From contig JAGBGU010000042.1 in the NCBI GenBank assembly GCA_017935785.1, forward strand, positions 41,632 through 105,631: DNA of 64,000 nucleotides. The letters are read 5' to 3'. This DNA is from Bacteroidaceae bacterium (lineage in GTDB: Bacteria; Bacteroidota; Bacteroidia; Bacteroidales; Bacteroidaceae). A program made the position numbers and the translations under genes. Every line of letters begins with the position of its first letter. Position 1 is the stretch's first letter. The notes beneath the pieces are model-generated. The model saw only the letters and a program-made list of their open reading frames with translations. It searched no databases and was not told the DNA's origin. This document shows positions 24,635-32,090 of this stretch, in pieces.

Positions 24635-27388
24635 ATGAAAACATTGAGAGAATCGCTCCAGGACAGGATTCTGCTGCTGGACGGTGCCATGGGCTCACTT
24701 ATCCAGACCTATGGATTGAAAGAAGAAGATTTCCAAGGGGAACTGGAACTGGCAGAAGGCACAAGAGTACAGGGAAACAACGATTTGCTGAACCTTACAC
24801 GCCCAGATATCATCAGTGATATCCACCGTCGCTATCTTGAAGCCGGAGCGGACATAGTTACGGCAAACACCTTTAACAGCCAGCGCATTTCACAGGCGGA
24901 ATATCATTGCGGGCATCTGGTGAGACAGCTCAATGCAGAAGCGGTACGTCTGGCCCGGCAGCAGGCAAAGACTTTCAGCACAGCAGACAAGCCGCGCTAC
25001 GTCATAGCCACAATGGGACCAACGGGGAAATCGCTTTCCATCAGTCCTGATGTAAACGACCCGGCATACCGTTCCATTTCCTACGACGAACTGCGCGATG
25101 CATACACTGAACAGGCCACGGCACTGCTCGAATCAGGAGTGGACGCCATTCTTGTAGAGACAGTCTTTGACACGCTTAATGCCAAAGCCGCCCTGGATGC
25201 GGCAGTAAGCGCAATGCACACTACAGACATAACTGTCCCTCTGATGCTCAGCATTACGGTCAATGACCGATACGGACGCATCCTAAGCGGACAGACCATT
25301 GAGGCCTTGCTGGCAAGCATCAGCCATTTCGAATTACTATCTGTAGGCCTGAACTGTTCGTTCGGTGCAGAAGACATGCTTCCAAGCCTGCGCACATTAG
25401 CTTCCATCGCCCCTTATTATATTACGGCACATCCCAATGCCGGACTGCCCAACGCCATGGGACAATATGACCAGACTCCGCCCGTCATGGCTGCACAGAT
25501 GCAGCAGTTCGTAAACGAAGGGTTGGCCAACATCATAGGAGGCTGCTGCGGAACCACTCCCGAACATATTGCAGCCATGCTTCCGCTTACTACTCTTAAC
25601 AAACCACATATTCCCGTAACAAAAAAGGCATTAGGCTACAGCATACAACTAAGCGGCCTGGAACCGCTTGTCACAAAAAACGGGGAAAACATATTCATAA
25701 ACGTAGGCGAAAGATGCAATGTGGCCGGAAGCCGCAAATTCTTGCGGCTCATCAAGGAAAAGGCCTATGAGGAAACTCTTGAGACAGCCCGCAAACAGGT
25801 ACAGGACGGCGCCATGGTTCTTGACATCAACATGGATGACGGACTGATTGACGCTTGCGCAGAAATGAAACACTTTCTGCACCTTATTGGGAGCGAACCT
25901 GAAATATGCCGGGTTCCGCTGATGATTGACAGCAGTAACTGGAACATTATCCGTACAGCCTTGAAATGCGTTCAAGGGAAATGCATAGTGAACAGCATTA
26001 GTCTGAAAGAGGGAGAAGACGTGTTCCTTTCTCATGCAAGGGAAATCAAGCGTATGGGAGCAGCCGTGGTGGTAATGGCATTTGATGAGAAAGGCCAGGC
26101 TGACACCTATGAACGGCGTATAGAAGTATGCCAGCGCGCGTACAGACTTTTGACCGACAAGGCTGGCATGTGCCCCAACGACATCATATTTGACCCCAAC
26201 ATACTGGCCGTAGCCACCGGAATGGCAGAACATGACACGTACGCGCTGGACTTCATCAAAGCCACGGAGTGGATACGCAAGAATCTGCCCGGAGCGCATG
26301 TCAGCGGCGGAGTAAGCAATCTGAGTTTCAGTTTCAGAGGAAATAATTACCTGCGCGAGGCACTGCATGCCGTTTTCCTGTATCACGCCAGAAACGCCGG
26401 AATGGACATGGCCATTGTCAACCCTTCCGCCCAAGTAATGTACGCAGACATCCCTCAAGAGCAACTTAAAATTCTGGAAGGCGTAGTGCTAGATCCCGGG
26501 CCGCAAGCCACAGAAAGACTGATTGACCTTGCCGGCAGGCTACAAGCACAACAAGAAGCGAACCATAGCAAGACTCCGGATTCCACAAACCCGTGCAGCC
26601 ATACGTTGTCTGCGGAAGAACGCATAATACAGGACATCCTGCAAGGCAGCACCGTCCGCCTGGAGCAAGATCTTAAGGACGCCCTTGCACAACACTCAAA
26701 AGCGGTGGATATCATTGAGGGACCTCTCATGAAGGGCATGAACATCGTAGGAGAGCGCTTTGGCGAGGGGAAAATGTTCCTTCCCCAAGTAGTAAAGGCA
26801 GCACGCACGATGAAACAGGCAGTTACTGTTCTGCAACCTTATTTAGGGGCAGACAATGAGAAGACAACAAACAGAAAAGGGAAAATCCTGTTGGCCACAG
26901 TAAAAGGCGACGTGCACGACATAAGCAAAAACATAGTGAGCGTGGTTATGGCATGCAACGGATATGAGATTGCGGACCTTGGTGTAATGGTTCCTGCAGA
27001 AACCATCGTTGCAGAAGCTATGGCCCAAAAAGTTGACGCCATCGGATTAAGCGGACTTATCACACCCAGCCTTGAAGAAATGGCCAACGTTGCCAAACTC
27101 CTCTCCAAAGCCGGTGTGAACGTGCCGCTAATGATAGGAGGGGCGACAACCAGCGCCTTACACACGGCCGTTAAGATTGCGCCCTTATATGGCGGGCCAG
27201 TCCTTTGGATAAAGGATGCCAGCCAGAATGCACCTGCTTTGCTGCCTTTCCTGAATTCCGAAACAAGACAATCTGCCTTTGAAACGTTAAAACTCGAGCA
27301 ACAACAACTGCGCGAGCAGAACAAGCCCTCTCCCCTGGTAACGTTTGAAGAAGCACGTTCCCGCAAACTGTCTTTAAATTGGGACTAA
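24635..27388 (+). CDS. metH: Cobalamin-dependent methionine synthase, lacking the activation domain
   Basis: 917 residues against about 1230 in E. coli MetH. In order: the homocysteine domain (zinc Cys in VGLNCSFG and GGCCGTTPEHI), the methyltetrahydrofolate (pterin) domain (NIFINVGERCNVAGSRKF), the cobalamin cap (ERIIQDILQGS), and the B12 domain (VKGDVHDISKNIVSVV, GLSGLITPSLEEM). The gene stops at RSRKLSLNWD, directly after the B12 domain, so the AdoMet-binding reactivation domain is missing. The cobalamin motif DxHxxG reads DVHDIS, with Ser replacing the usual Gly. The enzyme should make methionine from homocysteine and 5-methyl-THF. A folate enzyme gene follows 7 nt later. Confidence 0.93.
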   Translation: MKTLRESLQDRILLLDGAMGSLIQTYGLKEEDFQGELELAEGTRVQGNNDLLNLTRPDIISDIHRRYLEAGADIVTANTFNSQRISQAEYHCGHLVRQLNAEAVRLARQQAKTFSTADKPRYVIATMGPTGKSLSISPDVNDPAYRSISYDELRDAYTEQATALLESGVDAILVETVFDTLNAKAALDAAVSAMHTTDITVPLMLSITVNDRYGRILSGQTIEALLASISHFELLSVGLNCSFGAEDMLPSLRTLASIAPYYITAHPNAGLPNAMGQYDQTPPVMAAQMQQFVNEGLANIIGGCCGTTPEHIAAMLPLTTLNKPHIPVTKKALGYSIQLSGLEPLVTKNGENIFINVGERCNVAGSRKFLRLIKEKAYEETLETARKQVQDGAMVLDINMDDGLIDACAEMKHFLHLIGSEPEICRVPLMIDSSNWNIIRTALKCVQGKCIVNSISLKEGEDVFLSHAREIKRMGAAVVVMAFDEKGQADTYERRIEVCQRAYRLLTDKAGMCPNDIIFDPNILAVATGMAEHDTYALDFIKATEWIRKNLPGAHVSGGVSNLSFSFRGNNYLREALHAVFLYHARNAGMDMAIVNPSAQVMYADIPQEQLKILEGVVLDPGPQATERLIDLAGRLQAQQEANHSKTPDSTNPCSHTLSAEERIIQDILQGSTVRLEQDLKDALAQHSKAVDIIEGPLMKGMNIVGERFGEGKMFLPQVVKAARTMKQAVTVLQPYLGADNEKTTNRKGKILLATVKGDVHDISKNIVSVVMACNGYEIADLGVMVPAETIVAEAMAQKVDAIGLSGLITPSLEEMANVAKLLSKAGVNVPLMIGGATTSALHTAVKIAPLYGGPVLWIKDASQNAPALLPFLNSETRQSAFETLKLEQQQLREQNKPSPLVTFEEARSRKLSLNWD

Positions 27389-27395
27389 GATAAGA

Positions 27396-27923
27396 ATGGA
27401 GAAAAAGGAACTACGCAAACTGATACGCCAGAGAAAGGCAGAATATTCTGCAGAAGAAAAGGCAGAGATGTCTGCACGCATTTGCAGACAAGTACTTGCA
27501 GACCCGCATTGGGTAAAGGCAAAGACCGTGTTCCTATACCATGCCCTACCGGACGAGGTGGACACCGCCATGCTGGCAGATGCCGCCATGCACGAAGGGA
27601 AAACCGTATTGCTGCCTGTGATTGACGGTGATGACCTGCGGCTGAAAATTCACACCGGAACTACCCGGACTGGCAGCTATTCCATCCAAGAACCTGTCGG
27701 CGACGAATTTACTTGCTATAACAAAATAACCCTTGCCATTGTGCCGGGCATGGCTTTCGATAAAAAAGGCAACCGTCTGGGGCGCGGACGCGGATTTTAT
27801 GACCGTACCTTACCCAAACTGACAGCAGCATACAAGATTGGACTGTGCTTTCCCTTTCAGTTTTTGGAAAGCGTTCCGCACGAAGCGTATGACATAAAAA
27901 TGGATGCCGTCATAATATCATGA
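27396..27923 (+). CDS. 5-formyltetrahydrofolate cyclo-ligase
   Basis: 175 residues. The start EKKELRKLIRQRKAEYSAEE and the C-terminal GRGRGFYDRTLPKL (the GxGxGxYD nucleotide/substrate loop) are diagnostic, as is AIVPGMAFDKKGNRLGRG. It converts 5-formyl-THF to 5,10-methenyl-THF with ATP, returning stored folate to the one-carbon pool that supplies MetH next door. The 7-nt spacing to metH indicates cotranscription. The gene converges on the DUF721 gene. Confidence 0.92.
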   Translation: MEKKELRKLIRQRKAEYSAEEKAEMSARICRQVLADPHWVKAKTVFLYHALPDEVDTAMLADAAMHEGKTVLLPVIDGDDLRLKIHTGTTRTGSYSIQEPVGDEFTCYNKITLAIVPGMAFDKKGNRLGRGRGFYDRTLPKLTAAYKIGLCFPFQFLESVPHEAYDIKMDAVIIS

Positions 27924-27965
27924 CAAATTGTTTGGGAAAGGCGTGTAACGGCAACTTATTGATAA

Positions 27966-28256
27966 CTAATAGAAACGAATTTCCTGTATAACCTGCGCCC
28001 CTACCTGGCTGTTTACACGTTGCGCCAAAAGCGTACGCTGATGGGTAAGGTTCTCACGCAAAGCCGCACTGCGTATCTGCACATAAAGTATGCTGTTTCT
28101 GATGAAAATCTGACCTGTGTACCGTGCTATAGCGGGCCCCACTATGTCAGGCCAAGCCTGTACCGCCCTATACTCGTTAAGGGGAGTTTCCAATCCCTGC
28201 TGACGCATAAACTGCTGTATCAGAGATTCCAGTTTCTGTTCCTTCTTCCGTATCAT
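27966..28256 (-). CDS. DUF721 (DciA-like) protein
   Basis: 96 residues. YRAVQAWPDIVGPAIARYTGQIFIRNSILYVQIRSAALRENL matches the DUF721 core. DciA in other bacteria helps load the replicative helicase; whether this short Bacteroidetes form does so is inference, though its place beside recF is consistent. Its ATG overlaps the recF stop region by 4 nt, so translation is probably coupled. Confidence 0.85.
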   Translation of the reverse strand: MIRKKEQKLESLIQQFMRQQGLETPLNEYRAVQAWPDIVGPAIARYTGQIFIRNSILYVQIRSAALRENLTHQRTLLAQRVNSQVGAQVIQEIRFY

Positions 28257-29350
28257 GGCTGTATCGTTCCTTCTTCAACATGAAACAAACGATAGTCTCC
28301 GTGGGAATGTGACAGAATACTGTCCAGATGGTCACGATTGGTATCCGTAATGAAAATCTGGCCGAAGTTGTCTCCGCCCACCAGATGCACAATCTGCTCC
28401 ACTCTGTCCGCGTCCAGTTTGTCAAAGATATCGTCCAAAAGGAGAAGGGGAGCCGTATGCGATCCTATGCGGTGCAGGAAGTCGAACTGGGCCAGTTTCA
28501 GGGCAACGAGGAAGGTCTTGTTCTGTCCTTGCGAACCTTCACGGCGGATGGGATAACCGGACAGGGACATTTCCAGCTCGTCTTTGTGGATACCATGCAA
28601 GGAATAACCCACGGCACGGTCTTTGAACCGGTCGCGTTGGATAACTTCCAGCAACGGGCCACGCTGACAATGCGACACATATTGCAGTTCCACCTGTTCC
28701 CTTTGCAGAGAAATCTGGTTATAATAATGCTGGAAAATAGGGACAAACTGCTCAACGTGCGCTTTGCGTCGTGAGAAAATGAATTCTCCCTCGCGTGCCA
28801 TTTCCTCTTCCCACAATGCCATTATCTCAAGGTCAGGTTCCTGTTCCATTTTGAGCATGGCATTGCGTTGCAGCATGGCCTTGTTGTATCTGATAAGACT
28901 TTCCAGATATGCAGGTTCGCACTGCGAAATCACCATATCCAGAAACTTGCGCCGCAGTTCGCTTCCTCCGGCAATAAGCATTTGGTCGGCAGGGGAAACC
29001 ATCACCAAAGGAATAAGTCCGATGTGCTCAGCCAACCTTTTGTAATTCTTCTGCCCGCGCCGAAGTATCTTTTTCTGTCCGCGTTTCAGACCGCAGTGTA
29101 TATCCTCAACGGTACCGTCTTCACGTGAATATCGCCCCTGCAAGGCCATCATCTCCTGTCCGTGCAGGATATTGAGCGCATCCTGCGAGGTACTGGCACT
29201 CTTGCAAAGCGAGAGGAAATATATGGCATCAAGCAGATTGGTTTTGCCCTGTCCGTTGCGGCCAATGAAACAATTGACCTTATCAGAAAAGTCCAACTCG
29301 GCCGATGCAATGTTTTTGTAGTTAACTACAGAAAGGTGGTTCAGTATCAT
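28253..29350 (-). CDS. recF: DNA replication and repair protein RecF
   Basis: 365 residues. Walker A is FIGRNGQGKTNLLDAI near residue 30. The RecF-type signature region has PADQMLIAGGSELRRKFLDM, and the Walker B/D-loop region has APLLLLDDIFDKLDADR followed by GQIFITDTN. RecF is an SMC-like ATPase that recognises gapped DNA and helps load RecA. The start at 29350 (MILNHLSVVNY) is preferred to 29374 because a -7 element overlaps the longer frame at 29362-29369. Confidence 0.93.
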   Translation of the reverse strand: MILNHLSVVNYKNIASAELDFSDKVNCFIGRNGQGKTNLLDAIYFLSLCKSASTSQDALNILHGQEMMALQGRYSREDGTVEDIHCGLKRGQKKILRRGQKNYKRLAEHIGLIPLVMVSPADQMLIAGGSELRRKFLDMVISQCEPAYLESLIRYNKAMLQRNAMLKMEQEPDLEIMALWEEEMAREGEFIFSRRKAHVEQFVPIFQHYYNQISLQREQVELQYVSHCQRGPLLEVIQRDRFKDRAVGYSLHGIHKDELEMSLSGYPIRREGSQGQNKTFLVALKLAQFDFLHRIGSHTAPLLLLDDIFDKLDADRVEQIVHLVGGDNFGQIFITDTNRDHLDSILSHSHGDYRLFHVEEGTIQP

Positions 29351-29361
29351 AATTCTACTTG

Positions 29362-29369
29362 CAAATTTA
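29362..29369 (-). promoter_or_regulatory. -7 promoter element of recF
   Basis: TAAATTTG on the minus strand; the leader before the ATG at 29350 would be only a few nucleotides. Confidence 0.55.
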
Positions 29370-29444
29370 TACATTTTATTCTAAAAATGAGAGGCTAAAA
29401 CAAAAATATTGACCGATAAATTATGTGTTATGCGATAAATTGAC

Positions 29445-29452
29445 TAATTTTG
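29445..29452 (+). promoter_or_regulatory. -7 promoter element of the TPR membrane protein gene
   Basis: TAATTTTGCG matches TAnnTTTG 39 nt upstream of the ATG at 29492, divergent from recF. Confidence 0.6.
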
Positions 29453-29491
29453 CGCAGTCTTTTACGCAAATAATAAAAAATACATATAAAA

Positions 29492-30169
29492 ATGTCACAA
29501 AAAACGAAAAAGAACACAGCACCTGTGAATGAGTTCGACGAGACACTCGCGGCCTCAAAGAATTTCATCGACAAGTACAAGAAAGCCATCGTTTACGGTG
29601 GCGGTGGCCTGCTGGCCGCAATTATTATCGTATTGCTCGCACACCAGTTTTACATTGTTCCCCGCAACACAAAAGCCAACGAAGCCCTTTATAAGGCAGA
29701 GGCTCTGTTTGCCGGAGGCGAGTACGAGAAAGCCCTTAACGGAGACGAGACCACACAGGGTTTCCTTGCCGTTGCCGACAACTTCGGTTGCACCAAGGCT
29801 GCAAATCTGGCAAAGGTATATGCCGGCATCTGCTATGCCAACTTGGGCAAATATGCAGAAGCCGTTTCCATGCTGGAGGACTTCAGCGGATGTGGTGACG
29901 CTATGGTAAGCCCTGCCGCCATCGGCGCACTGGGTAACTGCTATGCCGCTTTGGGTCAGAAGGACAAGGCAGCAGCCACATTGGAAGAAGCTGCAGCTAA
30001 GGCTGACAACAACACACTGAGCCCCACTTTCCTGATTCAGGCCGGACAAATCTATGAAGATCTGGGTCAGAAGGACAAGGCTTTGTCTTGCTACAAGAAG
30101 GTTAAGGACAACTACAAGCAGAGTTTCCAGACCAACGAAGTGGACAAATACATCGAACGTCTGAAGTAA
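29492..30169 (+). CDS. Tetratricopeptide-repeat inner-membrane protein (YfgM-like)
   Basis: 225 residues. A short cytoplasmic N-terminus is followed by one membrane helix (residues about 33-53, VYGGGGLLAAIIIVLLAHQF). The rest consists of TPR-like helical pairs (CYANLGKYAEAVSML, CYAALGQKDKAAATLEEA, YEDLGQKDKALSCYKKV). This layout matches YfgM-type proteins, which associate with periplasmic chaperones and the translocon in E. coli; the role here is inferred. Two TPR segments share YEDLGQKDKA/YAALGQKDKA, an obvious recent duplication. Confidence 0.82.
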   Translation: MSQKTKKNTAPVNEFDETLAASKNFIDKYKKAIVYGGGGLLAAIIIVLLAHQFYIVPRNTKANEALYKAEALFAGGEYEKALNGDETTQGFLAVADNFGCTKAANLAKVYAGICYANLGKYAEAVSMLEDFSGCGDAMVSPAAIGALGNCYAALGQKDKAAATLEEAAAKADNNTLSPTFLIQAGQIYEDLGQKDKALSCYKKVKDNYKQSFQTNEVDKYIERLK

Positions 30170-30182
30170 TCATTCATAAACA

Positions 30183-30248
30183 ATACTCCCCATTCGTTAC
30201 CGGTGGTATCCGCATATACCATAGCATAAAGGTACGGGTGGGGAGTAT
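30183..30248 (+). other. Nested hairpin structure between the TPR gene and ribH
   Basis: The outer stem is ATACTCCCC (30183-30191) with GGGGAGTAT (30240-30248). Inside, TACC/GGTA and TGGTAT/ATACCA form further stems. It ends 27 nt before the ribH ATG. It lacks the FMN riboswitch consensus. It could be a terminator for the TPR gene (T-rich sequence follows) or a leader structure. Confidence 0.5.
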
Positions 30249-30275
30249 CTTATTTCATCCTTTATAATTTAAGAC

Positions 30276-30773
30276 ATGGCTACAAGTTTGCATAATCTCT
30301 CTGATTACGACCCCCAAAGCGTACCGTCTGCGACAGGCATGCGTTTTGGTATTGTAGTGAGCGACTGGAACAGCAAGATTACCGGTGCGCTTATGCGTGG
30401 TGCTTTCGATACGCTTATTGCCAACGGGGCAAAGGAGGAAGACATTTATGTCAAGAACGTACCCGGGAGTTTTGAACTGATATTCGGCGCTGCACAGTTT
30501 GTCAAGAGCGGAAAAGTGGATGCCGTCATTGCCATCGGCTGTGTTATCCGTGGTGACACCCCTCACTTTGAGTACATCTGCCAAGGTACAACCCAAGGTC
30601 TGGCTACCCTGAATACAGACTATGATGTTCCCGTTGTCTATGGTCTGCTTACATGCAACAACATGGAACAGGCAGAGGACCGTTGCGGAGGCATGCTGGG
30701 AAACAAAGGAGACGAATGCGCAGTTACAGCCATCAAGATGGCAGATTATCGCCGTTCCTTTGGCAATCAATAA
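30276..30773 (+). CDS. ribH: 6,7-dimethyl-8-ribityllumazine synthase
   Basis: 165 residues. [34 protein letters not shown] and [20 protein letters not shown] are family signatures; His in RGDTPHFEY is the general acid/base. The enzyme condenses the ribityl-uracil with dihydroxybutanone phosphate to lumazine, the next-to-last step of riboflavin synthesis, as a multimeric shell. No other rib genes are nearby. The gene starts 106 nt after the TPR gene with a structured interval between. Confidence 0.95.
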   Translation: MATSLHNLSDYDPQSVPSATGMRFGIVVSDWNSKITGALMRGAFDTLIANGAKEEDIYVKNVPGSFELIFGAAQFVKSGKVDAVIAIGCVIRGDTPHFEYICQGTTQGLATLNTDYDVPVVYGLLTCNNMEQAEDRCGGMLGNKGDECAVTAIKMADYRRSFGNQ

Positions 30774-30830
30774 ACAGTCGGATTACAAGGCATAGGGCAA
30801 AGCGTTCTCCTCTTCTTTATCCGAATAAAA

Positions 30831-31050
30831 CGTTAAACGTGACACTGGTTATATGGCAACATATATGGTGTCACGTTTAGCGTATATGACGACATACCGA
30901 CGCAAGGTAACCCAACTATAGTGCGTTGGCCATCGAATGCCGTTGCGATGCCCAACGCAACATATTGCGATGTCATTCGCATGCTGTTGCGTTTATGTGG
31001 GCAATAAATATGTTAAAGGGTGGCTTCCAGATTTATGTAAGCCACCCTTT
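30831..31050. repeat. Cluster of inverted repeats in the ribH-GH43 interval, ending in a terminator
   Basis: Four hairpins follow one another without a gene. The stem at 30831-30882 is CGTTAAACGTGACAC against GTGTCACGTTTAGCG. At 30923-30958 it is GCGTTGGCCATCG against CGATGCCCAACGC. At 30956-30991 it is CGCAACA against TGTTGCG, with TGCGA/TCGCA inside. At 31015-31050 it is AAAGGGTGGCTT against AAGCCACCCTTT, a probable bidirectional terminator for ribH and the convergent GH43 gene. Confidence 0.75.
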
Positions 31051-31078
31051 GTCGTTGGGAATAGCACCCCAAACTTTC

Positions 31079-32074
31079 CTATTCAGGCTTAAAAAGCTTC
31101 GGGACAATCACATTACTCTTCTTCTTGGCGGTAATATGGAAAATTCCCGACACACGGTGCTTGTCCATTTTAAGCGGAATGATGCGTACCGTACGCGGAT
31201 CAACGACGGTATCGTTCTGATGTACGTGATAGACATAATAGGGAGTTTTGTCCAGACCGATGAAGAAATCGCCGTGTCCAGAACCGCTCTCTCCTACCTC
31301 GCTCCTGTGAATAATGGGGCCGGGCTGCTTCTCCCAAGGGCCGTATGGCGACTTGGCGGTGGCATAACCTACAGCATAGTCGATACTCCTGTAGTCATTG
31401 GCCGAATAGAACATATAATATATACTGTCACGCTTCATTACCGTAGGGCCTTCAAGCGTCTTATGATTATGGTTCATGCCGTCCAGTGTCAGTTCCCAAG
31501 GTTCGCTTACACGCAGACATTCTTTCAAGGTCTCTTCCTTAAGCGAAAGCGACTCCATATCAAATTCCGCCACAAAGATGGCATTGCCGCCCATATCTTC
31601 CTGCTGGATGTATCTGGCATGATACATATACCACTTGCCGTCATCATCCTTAAAGAGATAGGTGTCTATATTCATATCGGGACAATCAGTTAACGGACGG
31701 TTCTCGCGCTGTTTGTACGGGCCGGCAATGTCCGGGCTTTCCGCCACACACATTTTACCTTGTGCCGAATATGCCAGCAGATAACGGTCTTCAAGCTGAA
31801 TAATCTGGGGAGCCCAAAAGTCACGTTCGCCATACGTGTCTTCTCCTTTCCGAAGGATGTAGGGATCGGTTTTGGAGTATGTCCAATGCCGCAGATTACT
31901 TGATTCCAACAGGGTGAATCCGTCATCACCGCTGGTGCCAGTCATATAATATTTCCCGTTAGCCACAAATATGGTTGGGTCTGCAAGCGCTATTCGCTCT
32001 CCTTCCTGCTGGCATCCTACCCCAAGAGCCAGAACGGCAGCAAAAAACAGCCCGGATAATGATATATGCTTCAT
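31079..32074 (-). CDS. Glycoside hydrolase family 43 lipoprotein
   Basis: 331 residues with a lipoprotein signal (LFFAAVLALGVGCQQEG). The five-bladed propeller of GH43 shows its three acidic residues: Asp in ALADPTIFV, Asp in MNIDTYLFKDDDG, and Glu in LEGPTVMKRDSIYYMFYS. Family members are mostly arabinofuranosidases, arabinanases or xylosidases; the exact bond is not predictable. As the last gene of a four-gene leftward operon it is 16 nt after the GH78-like gene. It probably acts at the cell surface or in the periplasm. Confidence 0.88.
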   Translation of the reverse strand: MKHISLSGLFFAAVLALGVGCQQEGERIALADPTIFVANGKYYMTGTSGDDGFTLLESSNLRHWTYSKTDPYILRKGEDTYGERDFWAPQIIQLEDRYLLAYSAQGKMCVAESPDIAGPYKQRENRPLTDCPDMNIDTYLFKDDDGKWYMYHARYIQQEDMGGNAIFVAEFDMESLSLKEETLKECLRVSEPWELTLDGMNHNHKTLEGPTVMKRDSIYYMFYSANDYRSIDYAVGYATAKSPYGPWEKQPGPIIHRSEVGESGSGHGDFFIGLDKTPYYVYHVHQNDTVVDPRTVRIIPLKMDKHRVSGIFHITAKKKSNVIVPKLFKPE

Positions 32075-32090
32075 ATTTTATTACAACGTG

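Noticed and set aside
30170..30275. FMN riboswitch before ribH
   Set aside because: The conserved FMN-box words are absent although stems are present.
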